Shown: positions 1 to 8,350, counted from the stretch's first letter. The stretch is DNA of 44,370 bases from Mycobacterium sp. (GCA_025963195.1 JAOPVF010000405.1:1-44370), one strand, 5' to 3'. A program made the numbers and translations. The notes: generated from the sequence alone by a model not told the origin.

Positions 1-581
1 CCGACCGCCATCCCGGGGTGTCGGTCGCGATCAGCGAGTACGAACCCATCGAGGCGTTCGCGCTCCTCGCCGACGACGACCTCGACCTGGCCTTGACCTA
101 CGACTACAACTTGGCGCCTGCGGGCCCGGGTCCGTCCCTCGACACCGTTCCCTTGTGGTCGATCCCGTGGGGCCTCGGCGTTCCCGACGACGAGCCCGAC
201 CGGCCGCCGGACGTATCCGGGTACTACGACCGCAGCTGGATCGTGAACTCACGCAACACCGCCGACGAGGATGCGGTCCGCACGCTGGGTGCCCTCGCGG
301 GTTTCATGCCGCGGATTGCGCATCAGATCGACAGCCTGGAGCTCGCCGAAGACCTCATCGTTGCGGGGTACGGCGTCGGGTTGCTGCCCGTCGGCAGGCC
401 CACGGGCAGGGGCGTGAAGGTGGTTCCGCTGTCCGACCCGGCAGTGGTCCTCACCGCATACGCGGTCACCCGGATCGGTCGCGCCACGTGGCCCCCGCTG
501 CGCGCCGTGCTCGACCGGCTACGCCCACCGCCGGGTCCGCTGCCGCAACCGGGATGGCCGCGTCCTGCCGCAGGCGAGTGA
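1..581 (+). CDS. LysR-family transcriptional regulator, C-terminal part (5' end outside window)
   Basis: The frame is open from base 3, so the gene begins before the window; the GTG at 18 is internal. The visible ~190 residues look like a LysR substrate-binding (periplasmic-binding-protein-like) domain: an opening RHPGVSVAISEYEP stretch, then alternating 'DLDLALTYDY' and 'LIVAGYGVGLLPVG' segments typical of the effector domain, and a C-terminal 'LRAVLDRLRP' helix. The N-terminal winged helix-turn-helix is not visible. The effector is unknown. Family assignment rests on pattern recognition of the domain; the target genes cannot be read from this side. Confidence 0.8.
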   Translation, partial: DRHPGVSVAISEYEPIEAFALLADDDLDLALTYDYNLAPAGPGPSLDTVPLWSIPWGLGVPDDEPDRPPDVSGYYDRSWIVNSRNTADEDAVRTLGALAGFMPRIAHQIDSLELAEDLIVAGYGVGLLPVGRPTGRGVKVVPLSDPAVVLTAYAVTRIGRATWPPLRAVLDRLRPPPGPLPQPGWPRPAAGE

Positions 582-591
582 CGCCCGCTCC

Positions 592-825
592 TCAGGCGGC
601 GTCGGTCCGCCGCCGGTGACGCTTGCGGGTGTCGGTCGACCACAGGTGGCCGCAGCCGGGGCACTGAAGGTGCACGATCATGCCCTGATTGCTCAACAGG
701 TATTGCCAATGCGTATCGCAGTTGCGCGCAGTCGAGCAGTCGTCGCAGCCGCGGCCGAGCAGGCAACTCGGGCACTGCAACCAGGCACGCCGCGACCGGT
801 CGGCAGTCGGGTCAATCGGCAACAC
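592..825 (-). CDS. small cysteine-rich zinc-ribbon protein
   Basis: A 77-residue protein with paired cysteines at C18/C21, C27/C30 and C55/C58, plus C36 and H39, as in a zinc ribbon or two small zinc-binding knuckles. The last pair sits in a CPGCGHLW motif. The GTG start at 825 lies 14 bases inside the 3' end of the preceding minus-strand gene (stop at 812-814), so the two are probably co-translated. It ends in a basic RKRHRRR tail. The function is not recognised; a nucleic-acid-binding or metal-site role is only an inference. The dense regular cysteine pattern argues that this is a real gene rather than a GC-rich shadow frame. Confidence 0.7.
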   Translation of the reverse strand: MLPIDPTADRSRRAWLQCPSCLLGRGCDDCSTARNCDTHWQYLLSNQGMIVHLQCPGCGHLWSTDTRKRHRRRTDAA

Positions 826-1042
826 GGCTGGCCGATCGGTCGGGCAGCACGCCTGCTGCGACCAGTTCGTCGTAGATGCGTTGCTGCTCGGCGTCGAGGT
901 CGGCGTAGAGCATGTCGTACGCCTGCTCCTCCTCGGCGAGGACCGCGACGGGGTCCCAGTCGGGACCGATCGCGGCGAGCACCGCGCCGCGGCGACGAAC
1001 TTCGTCCAGCGTCAAGTCATATGCGAAATCGAGGTTGGCCAT
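812..1042 (-). CDS. DUF6400-like small acidic protein
   Basis: A 76-residue acidic, helical protein starting MANLDFAYDLTLDEV. The frame stays open upstream to 1108, but the ATG at 1042 has a good GGGAG Shine-Dalgarno about 7 bases upstream and starts at the conserved-looking 'DLTLDEVRRRGAVL' segment, so it is preferred. The body resembles small actinobacterial DUF6400 proteins (recalled, not searched), with 'IGPDWDPVAVLAEEE' and 'LDAEQQRIYDELVAAGVLP'. No catalytic or transmembrane motif is seen. It overlaps the following zinc-ribbon gene by 14 bases, suggesting one transcription unit. Confidence 0.7.
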   Translation of the reverse strand: MANLDFAYDLTLDEVRRRGAVLAAIGPDWDPVAVLAEEEQAYDMLYADLDAEQQRIYDELVAAGVLPDRSASRVAD

Positions 1043-1161
1043 GCAGGCGCTCCCAGGGGATCGTCGAACTAGTGAGGCGAGGATCATCCGACTCGTCGAC
1101 GATCGCAATGACCCACGTCACGTCTCCGGCCGGAGATTCGTCACACCGCGCTACCCGACGG

Positions 1162-2559
1162 TCACTGCCCCTCGGTCAACGTCTGCACGCTGCGATACCG
1201 CTCCACCACGTCGGGCGTCGGATCTCCCGTGTAGGTCACGGTCGCGCCCACCGACCACGACGGTGGCGCATCGGCCCCGGACAATGTCCACGCCGCCTGC
1301 CGGGCCGCGCCGCGCGCGACGTACTCCCCCGGTGTCGGTACGTGCACCGGCATGCCAAGGATTACCGGGGCGATCCGCCGGACCGCCTCCGAGCGTGCGC
1401 CGCCACCGACCAGGATCACGCGTTCGACGTGCACCCCCTGTTCGGTGATCCGGTCGACGCAATAGGCCATCGAGCTGAGAAGCCCCTCGACAGCGGCTCG
1501 GGCGACGTTGGCGGGCAACAGATTTCGCGTCGTCACGCCATGTAGCGCACCGGCGGCATCGGGCAGGTTGGGCGAACGTTCGCCATCGAAGTACGGCACC
1601 AGAACGAGCCCTTCGGCGCCGGCTGGCGCCGTCAGTGCGAGGCGGTCGAGTTCATCGAAGTCCACCCCGAGCATGGTCGCGACGGCGGCCAGCACCGGAG
1701 CACCGTTGAGGGTGCAGACCAGCGGTAGCTGCCTGCCGGTCGCGTCGGCGAATCCCGCCACCAGACCCGAGGCGTCGTGCGGCGCGGCGTCACCGACGGC
1801 GCTCACCACCCCGGAGGTGCCCAGTGACACCACGCAGTCCCCCGGCTCCGCGCCGATGCCGAGCGCCGCGGCGGCGTTGTCACCTGCGCCGGGTCCGAGG
1901 ACCGCGCCCGTGGCGGTCTGCCCCGCCGCCCGGTTCGGCCCGAGGACCTCGGGCAGGTGCGGGTTGCGGCCACGGAGGGCGAGCATCAGAAGGTCCGGGT
2001 GGTACTCATCGCCATCGGCCGCGAAGTAACCGGTGCCGCTGGCGTCGCTGCGGTCGGTGCACAGATCGGCGACGTCGGTGGCCTGCGCCAGTCGCCAGGT
2101 GAGCCAGTCGTGCGGTAGGCACACCGCGGCCGTTGCGTCCGCGTTCCTCGGCTCGGTGTCGGCCAGCCAACGGAGCTTGGCGGCGGTGATCGCCGCGACC
2201 GGCACCACCCCGACCCGCTTCGCCCACTCCTCCGGGCCGCCAAGTTCGGTGACCAGGTCGGCCGCCGCCCCACTCGACCGCGTGTCGTTCCAGAGCAGGG
2301 CATCCCGCACCACCGTGCCCGACGCGTCCAGGCAGATCATGCCGTGCTGCTGGGCGCCGACGGAGATCGCCGCCACGTCGTCGAGCCCACCGGCGGCGGC
2401 GGCCGCGGCCTGCAAGGCCGACCACCACCGCACGGGGTCGACCTCGGTGCCGCCGGGGTGCGGTTCCGACCCCGCGCGCACCGTCTCGCCGGTGTCGGCG
2501 TCGCAGACCACCACCTTGCAGGACTGGGTCGACGAATCGATTCCCGCGACGAGCGTCAC
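1162..2559 (-). CDS. xylB: xylulokinase (FGGY carbohydrate kinase)
   Basis: A 465-residue FGGY-family kinase, predicted to phosphorylate D-xylulose to xylulose 5-phosphate for the pentose phosphate pathway. Visible features are the N-terminal phosphate loop [10 protein letters not shown] (residues 6-15), the substrate-side GAQQHGM (68-74), the probable catalytic base D227 in GPGAGDN, and the C-terminal ATP-site VGGGARS motif. The GTG start is supported by GAGGAGG five bases upstream. It stands alone, without a xylose isomerase or pentose transporter nearby, so the substrate could also be another ketose. It diverges from the serine hydrolase gene across only 50 bases, which must hold both promoters. 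Confidence 0.9.
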   Translation of the reverse strand: MTLVAGIDSSTQSCKVVVCDADTGETVRAGSEPHPGGTEVDPVRWWSALQAAAAAAGGLDDVAAISVGAQQHGMICLDASGTVVRDALLWNDTRSSGAAADLVTELGGPEEWAKRVGVVPVAAITAAKLRWLADTEPRNADATAAVCLPHDWLTWRLAQATDVADLCTDRSDASGTGYFAADGDEYHPDLLMLALRGRNPHLPEVLGPNRAAGQTATGAVLGPGAGDNAAAALGIGAEPGDCVVSLGTSGVVSAVGDAAPHDASGLVAGFADATGRQLPLVCTLNGAPVLAAVATMLGVDFDELDRLALTAPAGAEGLVLVPYFDGERSPNLPDAAGALHGVTTRNLLPANVARAAVEGLLSSMAYCVDRITEQGVHVERVILVGGGARSEAVRRIAPVILGMPVHVPTPGEYVARGAARQAAWTLSGADAPPSWSVGATVTYTGDPTPDVVERYRSVQTLTEGQ

Positions 2560-2609
2560 GCAACCTCCTCGAGTGTCAGAGACGTCCAGCGTAGTGCGAA
2601 GCTGGTGCC

Positions 2610-3437
2610 GTGAGACGCCCCTTCGTCGCCGCCGTGCTGGCCGCCCTCGTGGTGATCACCGCAGCACCGGTGCCGACTGCAGCGGCGGACTGCTCACCCG
2701 CACCGACGGCGTCGGACTGCGACCTACAAAGCCGCGTCGCCGCCGTAGACGCCTACCTTGCCACCCGTCCCGGCTCCGTCGGATACGTCCTCCGGGACCG
2801 CAAAACGGGCGCGACATACCGCAATTCACACGCGGGCGAGCTCATCTGGACCGCATCGACCATCAAGTTGGCCATGGTGGTGGACCTCCTCACTCGTCAG
2901 CGCGCAGGCACGGTGACCTTGAGCGATTCCGACCGGAGCCTGATGGCCGCGATGATGCACTCGTCCGACGACGACGCCGCCGACGCCCTGTGGGCCCGCC
3001 ACGGAGGCAGCGATCACCGTGCCTTCAACGCCGACTTCCCCCGTTTCGGGATGACCGATCTGCAACCACAGCGAGGGTTCAGCAGCACCTTTCCGTACTG
3101 GGGCTTTCAGAAGTCGACGGCCGATGACCTCGACCGGTTGATCAACTACGTGCTGACCGACCTCGACCCGGCCGATACCGCTGGCATCGTCGACCAGATG
3201 CAGCACGTCGCGCCGAATCAGCAGTGGGGCGTGTGGGGCGCGGGCCCGGCGATGGCGCCGGGCAACAAGGACGGATGGTCGCTGGAGCAAGGCGGCTGGG
3301 TGGTCAACTCGGTCGGATTCGCGGGGCCCGGTCAGCGGTACACCCTCGCGGTGATGAACTCGCTCGGCAGTGCGGGCGGCTACGACGACGGCGTGGCCAC
3401 CACCACGCGACTCAGCCAAGTTCTGCTGGCTGGGTGA
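2610..3437 (+). CDS. secreted class A beta-lactamase-like serine hydrolase
   Basis: A 275-residue exported protein. Residues 1-26 form a Sec signal peptide ending at AAA before DCS. The mature part has the order of active-site motifs of class A beta-lactamases and related penicillin-recognising enzymes: S83-T-I-K86 (SxxK), S119-D-D (SDN-like) and K220-D-G (in place of KTG). The altered second and third motifs make a genuine beta-lactamase doubtful; many mycobacterial proteins of this kind are uncharacterised cell-wall hydrolases or lipoprotein-like homologues. There is no lipobox. The GTG start (2610) was chosen because the signal peptide begins there. Confidence 0.8.
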   Translation: MRRPFVAAVLAALVVITAAPVPTAAADCSPAPTASDCDLQSRVAAVDAYLATRPGSVGYVLRDRKTGATYRNSHAGELIWTASTIKLAMVVDLLTRQRAGTVTLSDSDRSLMAAMMHSSDDDAADALWARHGGSDHRAFNADFPRFGMTDLQPQRGFSSTFPYWGFQKSTADDLDRLINYVLTDLDPADTAGIVDQMQHVAPNQQWGVWGAGPAMAPGNKDGWSLEQGGWVVNSVGFAGPGQRYTLAVMNSLGSAGGYDDGVATTTRLSQVLLAG

Positions 3438-3444
3438 TCCGATT

Positions 3445-3466
3445 GACGGCCGACTGTAACGCCGTC
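3445..3466 (+). terminator. possible hairpin after the serine hydrolase gene
   Basis: GACGGC (3445-3450) and GCCGTC (3461-3466) form a perfect 6-bp stem with a 10-base loop, eight bases after the stop codon of the serine hydrolase gene. A second small GGCG/CGCC hairpin follows at 3467-3478. There is no T tract, so this is only a candidate terminator. Confidence 0.3.
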
Positions 3467-3494
3467 GGCGACACCGCCGATTACGCTCTTAGCT

Positions 3495-3508
3495 GGTTTA
3501 ATTAAGCC
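3495..3508. promoter_or_regulatory. near-palindrome upstream of the hemophore-related gene
   Basis: GGTTTAATTAAGCC is a 14-bp near-perfect palindrome around TTAATTAA, in an unusually AT-rich stretch 117 bases upstream of the hemophore-related gene. AGC and GCT flank it with a one-base offset. It could be an operator for a metal-responsive repressor or simply part of a promoter. It does not match the mycobacterial IdeR box well. Confidence 0.3.
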
Positions 3509-3624
3509 GCTGATATTCCTTTCGAGGTTGGTATCACTGGTAGCGTTGAAACGGCGACGACATTCCGCATTCCGCTGAATGTCTTCAGGGTGGGTCGGTC
3601 TGAGGTATCGGAAGGTAGACAAGA

Positions 3625-3957
3625 ATGCGATTGATGACGAAACTGGTTGTTGGGTCTTGTGGTTTGGCGTTTGCGCTGACCACTGGTGCCGGGATTGCCT
3701 CCGCAGTACCGGACGTGAGCCCGATCATCAATTCGACGTGCACCTATCCGCAGGTAATGTCGGCGCTGAACGCCGAGAATCCAGACGCGGCCAACCAGGT
3801 GACCTCCAACCCGATTGCGAATGCGTGGCTGCAACAGCTCGTCGCATCGCCTCCGGAGGGGCGTCGCGCGATGGTCGCGCAAGCACAGGGCGTACCGGCC
3901 CTCGCGCAATACACCGGGCTGATCTTCCAGGTTGCGGGTACCTGCAACAAGTACTGA
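3625..3957 (+). CDS. hemophore-related secreted protein (Rv0203-type)
   Basis: A 110-residue exported protein. The signal peptide (1-27) ends in GIASA, and the mature ~83 residues carry just two cysteines, C39 in STCTYPQ and C107 in GTCNKY, placed to form a disulfide joining the two ends of a small helical domain. This architecture matches mycobacterial hemophore-related proteins of the Rv0203 type, which bind and shuttle haem outside the membrane. The ATG at 3625 has GGAAGG nine bases upstream. Haem binding is inferred from the family; no haem-transport partner such as an MmpL gene is adjacent. Confidence 0.8.
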   Translation: MRLMTKLVVGSCGLAFALTTGAGIASAVPDVSPIINSTCTYPQVMSALNAENPDAANQVTSNPIANAWLQQLVASPPEGRRAMVAQAQGVPALAQYTGLIFQVAGTCNKY

Positions 3958-4034
3958 CCGCCATTCCGGGCAGTCACCGAGCAGTCATGAGTGACCAAGG
4001 TTTGTGACGCCGTCGACCGGGGAATCCCGCCGCC

Positions 4035-4883
4035 ATGTTGATCAGACGAATCGCCCGTCCCATGTTGGCCGCGACCTTCGTCGGGCGCGGCGTCGAGGCG
4101 TTGCGCAGCCCCAAACCGGCGGCCGACGCAACGCGTCTCACTCTTGAAGGCCTTGCCAAGCTGCCCGATCCCGTCGGACCGAACGTCCCGACGAACGCCG
4201 AAACCGTGGCGAGGATCAACGGCGCCGTTCAGATCGGCGCCGGACTTCTGCTCGCCACGGGTAGGTTGCCGCGTTTCGCCTCGGCGGCGCTCGCCCTCAG
4301 CGTCGTACCGGGAAGCCTTGGCGGAAACACGTTCTGGGCGGAACACGACCCGGCGCGCAAGGCCGAGCAGCGGCGCGCCTTCGTCGCCGACATCAGCCTG
4401 ATCGGTGGGCTGATCATCGCGTCGGTGGACACCGAGGGCAAGCCGTCACTGGGATGGCGTGGCCGCCGCGCCGCGCGCAAGGTATCGGAGGCCGTGGTGA
4501 CGGCACTACCGGTCGGCGCAGCGTCCAGTACGGCGCTCGCCGACAGCGCCTTGGCCGAGAAGCTCGGTCACGGACTACAGATCGGTGCCGAACGAGGCCG
4601 CGAGTTCGCGCACCTGGCGGTTGAACGCGGCTCGGAGCTCGCTGACGTCGCCCGCGAACGCGGCTCCGAGTTCGCCGACGTGGCCCGCGAGCGGGGGCCG
4701 GAAATCGCGAAGCTTGCACGCGAACGCGGCTCCGAGCTGGCCGAGGTGGCCCGCGAACGCGGCTCCGAGCTGGCCGAGGTGGCCCGAGACCGTGGACCCG
4801 AGCTTGCCAACCTGGCCCGCGAACGCAGCCAGGAATTGGCCGACACGGCCAAGGCGGAGGCCAGGAAGCGCCGCCGGGGCTGA
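4035..4883 (+). CDS. DoxX-family membrane protein with C-terminal 11-residue repeat tail
   Basis: A 282-residue protein. Residues ~1-150 look like a DoxX membrane domain: an opening RRIARPMLAATFVGRG, then hydrophobic segments around 65-80, 88-98 and 120-133. After a linker, residues 187-274 consist of eight consecutive 11-residue units (consensus RGSELAEVARE), followed by a basic RKRRRG end. Repeats of 11 residues usually form long amphipathic helices with an 11/3 periodicity, as in LEA proteins and apolipoproteins, and can lie on a membrane or coil together. DoxX proteins act in the membrane, often with redox partners. The role of this tail is unknown. An RDD-protein gene follows after 22 bases. 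Confidence 0.85.
   Translation: MLIRRIARPMLAATFVGRGVEALRSPKPAADATRLTLEGLAKLPDPVGPNVPTNAETVARINGAVQIGAGLLLATGRLPRFASAALALSVVPGSLGGNTFWAEHDPARKAEQRRAFVADISLIGGLIIASVDTEGKPSLGWRGRRAARKVSEAVVTALPVGAASSTALADSALAEKLGHGLQIGAERGREFAHLAVERGSELADVARERGSEFADVARERGPEIAKLARERGSELAEVARERGSELAEVARDRGPELANLARERSQELADTAKAEARKRRRG
4593..4856 (+). repeat. eight in-frame 33-bp repeats encoding an 11-residue motif
   Basis: Eight tandem 33-bp units encode RGREFAHLAVE, RGSELADVARE, RGSEFADVARE, RGPEIAKLARE, RGSELAEVARE, RGSELAEVARD, RGPELANLARE and RSQELADTAKA. The two central units are nearly identical in DNA (each reading cgcgaacgcggctccgagct at the junction), so recent slippage or unequal recombination is likely and copy number may vary between strains. 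Confidence 0.9.
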
Positions 4884-4893
4884 GCTGCGCCAG

Positions 4894-4899
4894 TAGATT
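4894..4899 (+). promoter_or_regulatory. -10 element (TAGATT) for a probably leaderless RDD-protein transcript
   Basis: TAGATT fits the mycobacterial TANNNT -10 pattern and lies six bases before the ATG at 4906. That spacing would put the transcription start on or next to the start codon, giving a leaderless mRNA. No Shine-Dalgarno is seen. Confidence 0.5.
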
Positions 4900-4905
4900 G
4901 ACGGT

Positions 4906-5373
4906 ATGACTGCTGGTGGTTTCGACCCACAATCCGGCCCCTACCCCACGCACGCCGAGCCGGGCGGCCTTGGTGCCCGGTTCCTCGCCAGACTGATCGA
5001 CGGAATCATCGTCGGGGTGGTCGGATCGATCGTGCTGTTCGCCCTGCACCTGCAATCAAACATCATGGTGACGGGACTGTTCACCGGGGTGCTCACCTTC
5101 ATCTACTTCGTCGGGTTCGAAGTGAGCCAAGGCTGGACGCCCGGCAAGAAGCTCCTTGGCTTGAGCGTGCACGGCCCGGCGGGCGCCGCCAAGCCGGATC
5201 TAACCCAGTCCGCGATCCGCAACGCGTTCACGGTGTTGACGATCATCCCGTTCGTCGGCGGACTTCTCGCCTTCATCGCCATCATCGTGATCGCCGTGAC
5301 CATCAACGGCAGCCCCAGCAAGCAGGGCAAGCACGACGAGCTTGCCGGCGGCACTCAAGTTCTCAAGGGCTGA
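4906..5373 (+). CDS. RDD-family membrane protein
   Basis: A 155-residue protein. A polar Pro/Gly-rich N-terminus (1-22) is followed by the RDD signature: GARFLARLIDGIIVGVV places Arg and Asp at the start of the first membrane segment (residues ~24-45). Two further hydrophobic segments follow near 52-70 and 105-130. The loop 'GWTPGKKLLGLSV' is the conserved cytoplasmic motif of the family. RDD proteins are small integral membrane proteins; some are thought to move ions, but no function is assigned here. The gene converges with gntP; their stop codons are six bases apart. Confidence 0.85.
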   Translation: MTAGGFDPQSGPYPTHAEPGGLGARFLARLIDGIIVGVVGSIVLFALHLQSNIMVTGLFTGVLTFIYFVGFEVSQGWTPGKKLLGLSVHGPAGAAKPDLTQSAIRNAFTVLTIIPFVGGLLAFIAIIVIAVTINGSPSKQGKHDELAGGTQVLKG

Positions 5374-5379
5374 GCCGCC

Positions 5380-6783
5380 TCAGATCACCAGGTCCAGAAG
5401 CAGGACCACGACCAACCCGCTCACCGACAGCACGGTCTCCATGATGGACCACGTCTTGATCGTCTGACCGACGCTGAGCCGGAAGTACTGGTTGACCAAC
5501 CAGAAACCGGCGTCGTTGACGTGTGAGAAGAACAGCGAACCGGCGCCGACGGCCAGCACGACCAGGGACACTTGGCCGCTGGGCATGCCCTCGACCAGCC
5601 CGATGATCAGCGACGAAGCCGTGATGGTCGCGACGGTCGCGGAGCCCGTGGCCAACCGGATCAGCACCGCAAGGATCCACGCCAGCAGGATGACAGAGAA
5701 GTTCGCGCCCTCCGCCCAGCGTGCGAGCAGTGTGCCGATGCCGCTGTCGACCAGAACCTGCTTGAAACCACCACCGGCCGCGACGATCAGGATGATGCCC
5801 GCCACCGGCGGCAGACCGGATTCGATGCACTTGGTCAGCTCGTTGCGCGTCATGCCTGCGCCGCGCCCCAGGGTGAACATGCCAACGATCACCGCGAGGA
5901 GCAACGCGATCAGCGGGGTGCCGAGCGTGTCCAGGATCTGGCGCAGCCACTGACTCTTGTCGTCGATGAAGATGTCTGCCAACGCCTTGCCGAGCATCAG
6001 CACGACGGGCAGCAAGACGCTGAACAGGGTTGTTCCGAACGACGGTCGGCGCGCTGCCGCCTCGTCGTCGCCGAATCGGTCCGCCTCGAAGGTGTCGGGC
6101 GCGTCCACTACCACCCAACGGCCCGCGAGTTTCCCGAACAGCGGGCCGGCAACGATGATGGTGGGGATCGCCACCGCGACGCCGAGCGCCAGCGTGATGC
6201 CCAGGTCTGCATGCAGCAAGCCGATCGCGGTCAGCGGACCGGGGTGTGGCGGCACGAAGCCGTGCATCGCGGAAAGACCTGCCAGAGCGGGGATTCCGAC
6301 GGTGATCAGCGACAGCTGCGAACGCCGCGACACCAAGTAGATGACGGGCATCAGCAGGACGAGGCCGATTTCGAAGAACATCGGCAGGCCAATGATCGCA
6401 CCCACCAAGGCCATTGCCCACGGCAACATTCGCGGTGACGAGTGGCCGATGATGGTGTCGACGATCTCGTCTGCGCCACCGGAGTCGGCCAGTAGTTTGG
6501 CGAACATGGCGCCCAGTGCAATGAGGATGCCGACGCTGGCCGCGGTGTCGCCGAAACCCTTCGAGAACGAGGTCAATACCGTCTGCAGGTTCTCCCCCGA
6601 GACGATGCCCACCGTGAATGCACCGAAGAGCAGCGACAGGAACGGATGCAGCTTGACGATGGTGATCAGTACGACGATCACCGCGATACCCGCGAGGAAG
6701 GCCAGGATCAGCTGCCAGCCCGAGGCCACCGGTTCGGCGAGCTTCGGCGCGTCGTCAGCGAGGAATGTGATACCCGAGATCAT
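5380..6783 (-). CDS. gntP: GntP-family gluconate:H+ symporter
   Basis: A 467-residue very hydrophobic protein with about 12-14 membrane spans, of the GntP/Gnt permease family that imports gluconate or a related sugar acid with protons. Family features are the early 'LHPFLSLLFGAFTVGI' span, 'GFVPPHPGPLTAIGLLHADLG' in the middle (substrate-region PPHPGP), and 'FSHVNDAGFWLVNQYF' near the C-terminus. It starts immediately after the stop of the gluconokinase gene (6784), so kinase and permease form one operon. That pairing supports gluconate as substrate. Confidence 0.93.
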   Translation of the reverse strand: MISGITFLADDAPKLAEPVASGWQLILAFLAGIAVIVVLITIVKLHPFLSLLFGAFTVGIVSGENLQTVLTSFSKGFGDTAASVGILIALGAMFAKLLADSGGADEIVDTIIGHSSPRMLPWAMALVGAIIGLPMFFEIGLVLLMPVIYLVSRRSQLSLITVGIPALAGLSAMHGFVPPHPGPLTAIGLLHADLGITLALGVAVAIPTIIVAGPLFGKLAGRWVVVDAPDTFEADRFGDDEAAARRPSFGTTLFSVLLPVVLMLGKALADIFIDDKSQWLRQILDTLGTPLIALLLAVIVGMFTLGRGAGMTRNELTKCIESGLPPVAGIILIVAAGGGFKQVLVDSGIGTLLARWAEGANFSVILLAWILAVLIRLATGSATVATITASSLIIGLVEGMPSGQVSLVVLAVGAGSLFFSHVNDAGFWLVNQYFRLSVGQTIKTWSIMETVLSVSGLVVVLLLDLVI

Positions 6784-7284
6784 CTAGTGCTCCTGATTTG
6801 TGCGGGACAAGTAGGTTTCGACGATGGCGTCGATGTCTTGGTCGACGTCGACGTCGACGCCGCGTTCGTCGGATTCGAGCGGTTCCAGCGTGTCGAACTG
6901 TGATTTCAACAGGGACGGCGGCATGAAGTGCCCCGGGCGACTGGCCTGCCTCCGGCCGATGATCTCCGGTGTGCCGACCAGATGAAGGAACTCCACCTCT
7001 GGGCAGTGCTGGCGGAGTTGGTCGCGGTAGGTGCGTTTGAGCGCCGAGCAGCTCATTACCCCGCCGCTCCCGCATCGCTCGGCCAGCCAGGCGCCGATCG
7101 ACTCCAGCCAGGGCCGACGGTCGTCGTCGTCCAATGGATGCCCGGCGGTCATCTTGGCGATGTTGGCGGCGGGGTGGAAGTCGTCGGCATCGGCGAACGG
7201 CACGCGTAGACGCTGCGCGACCGCCGCCCCGACCGTCGACTTGCCCGATCCGGACACACCCATCACGACTACTGGTGATGCCAC
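6784..7284 (-). CDS. gntK: gluconokinase
   Basis: A 166-residue P-loop kinase converting gluconate to 6-phosphogluconate. The Walker A motif GVSGSGKST (residues 9-17) opens the protein. It is followed by the family motifs 'FADADDFHPAANIAKM', 'PLDDDDRRPWL', 'CSALKRTYRD' and 'RPGHFMPPSLLKSQFDTLE', all hallmarks of the short thermoresistant-type gluconokinases. Its length is normal. The C-terminal region carries an unusual acidic stretch, VDVDVDQDIDAIVE. It is the first gene of the kinase-permease operon and diverges from the FadR-type regulator gene. Confidence 0.95.
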   Translation of the reverse strand: MASPVVVMGVSGSGKSTVGAAVAQRLRVPFADADDFHPAANIAKMTAGHPLDDDDRRPWLESIGAWLAERCGSGGVMSCSALKRTYRDQLRQHCPEVEFLHLVGTPEIIGRRQASRPGHFMPPSLLKSQFDTLEPLESDERGVDVDVDQDIDAIVETYLSRTNQEH

Positions 7285-7334
7285 TACTCCGCCTCTCCGC
7301 GCCCTACCTACTCGCTTGTGCTTGCCGTCACACA

Positions 7335-7363
7335 GTCTGCATCAATAGTCAGACGATTGCAAT
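7335..7363. promoter_or_regulatory. candidate operator between gluconokinase and regulator genes
   Basis: The 138-base divergent gap holds a perfect inverted repeat GTCTG (7335-7339) / CAGAC (7350-7354) and, right beside it, the palindrome ATTGCAAT (7356-7363). CAAT (7343-7346) and ATTG (7356-7359) make an overlapping second dyad. An AT-rich stretch follows (7371-7392). A FadR-type repressor binding here could control both divergent genes. Confidence 0.45.
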
Positions 7364-7422
7364 AGGATCGCGTAAAGATATGTTTTTTATAACGCCTTCC
7401 CGCTCTATGAGAAGATGTATCC

Positions 7423-8130
7423 GTGGCCCAGCAAGCAAACGTCAGCGCACTGCATGACAGCGTGCTGACCGCGCTCGGCACGCAGATCGTCTCGGGCGAC
7501 CTTCCCTCCGGCGAGGTGATCAACCTCGATGGCGTCAGCGCTCAACACGGCGTGTCCCGTAGCGTCGCCCGCGAAGCCATCCGCGTTCTCGAATCCATGG
7601 GCCTGGTCGCCTCCCGGCGCCGCGTCGGGATCACCATCCAGCCTGCCGAACAGTGGAACGTGTTCGACCCCAGGGTGATTCGCTGGCGACTTGGGTCCAG
7701 CGACCGGGCGGCACAGCTGATCTCACTGTCCGAGCTCCGGAGGGGTTTCGAACCCGCGGCGGCCGCCCTAGCCGCACAACGCGCCAACCCCCATCACTGC
7801 CGCATCATGGCGGCGGCGGTCTCGGACATGGTGATGCACGGCCGCTCAGGAGATCTCGAGTCCTATCTGTTGGCCGACAAGGTCTTTCACCAGACCCTGC
7901 TGGAAGCCAGCGGCAACGAGATGTTCCGCGCGCTCAACGGCGTCGTCGCCGAGATTCTCACCGGCCGCACTCATCACGGCTTGATGCCGGAGACGCCGAA
8001 CCCGGTCGCCATCGCACTGCACGACGAGGTGGCGCGCGCCATCCGCCTTCGGGATGAAGCAGGCGCCGAGAGGGCGATGCGCTCGATCATCGACGAGGCG
8101 AAGAGCAGCGTCACCCCGCCGTCAGATTGA
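7423..8130 (+). CDS. FadR-subfamily GntR transcriptional regulator, probably of gluconate genes
   Basis: A 235-residue regulator. Residues ~10-75 form the GntR winged helix-turn-helix, with the recognition-helix region 'HGVSRSVAREAIRVLESMGLV' shortened here to its core SRSVAREAIRVLE. Residues ~95-225 form the all-helical FCD effector domain, with 'DKVFHQTLLEASGN' carrying typical metal or ligand residues. The GTG at 7423 is the only start that keeps the N-terminal helix at normal length. It diverges from the gluconokinase-permease operon, so gluconate or 6-phosphogluconate is the likely effector. The mode (repression) is inferred from the family. Confidence 0.88.
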   Translation: MAQQANVSALHDSVLTALGTQIVSGDLPSGEVINLDGVSAQHGVSRSVAREAIRVLESMGLVASRRRVGITIQPAEQWNVFDPRVIRWRLGSSDRAAQLISLSELRRGFEPAAAALAAQRANPHHCRIMAAAVSDMVMHGRSGDLESYLLADKVFHQTLLEASGNEMFRALNGVVAEILTGRTHHGLMPETPNPVAIALHDEVARAIRLRDEAGAERAMRSIIDEAKSSVTPPSD

Positions 8131-8350
8131 AGTCCATCGTCAGCCCGGACTCCTCCGTCACCCGCACGGTACGTCGGGCGGTCATCACCACGTCGCACCG
8201 GTGGTCCTGCCGACCTGACCGGTCCGATCGTCCTCGCAGGTCACCGACTGCGGCGGGTGGCCACCTTGGCGAGTTGGTCGGACACGTCGGACTGCAACGC
8301 CTGTCGCGAGACGGACGGCACATCGGCTCCCCCGGCGGGGAGCGTGATGA

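Noticed and set aside
3481-3520. IdeR iron box upstream of the hemophore-related gene
   Set aside because: Only a few positions of the 19-bp consensus fit; the palindrome around TTAATTAA is kept as a generic candidate operator.
5372-5388. CTGAG/CTCAG mini-hairpin between the RDD and gntP stop codons
   Set aside because: Only five base pairs and no T run; too weak for a terminator call.
8111-8350. Minus-strand coding in the gap between the FadR-type regulator and the SCO6745 gene, with ends such as VTEESGLTMDFNLTAG and SDVSDQLAKVATRRSR
   Set aside because: The two stretches lie in different frames, have no clear start or ribosome site, and match no family I recognise; they may be a decayed gene, but the evidence is too thin to annotate.
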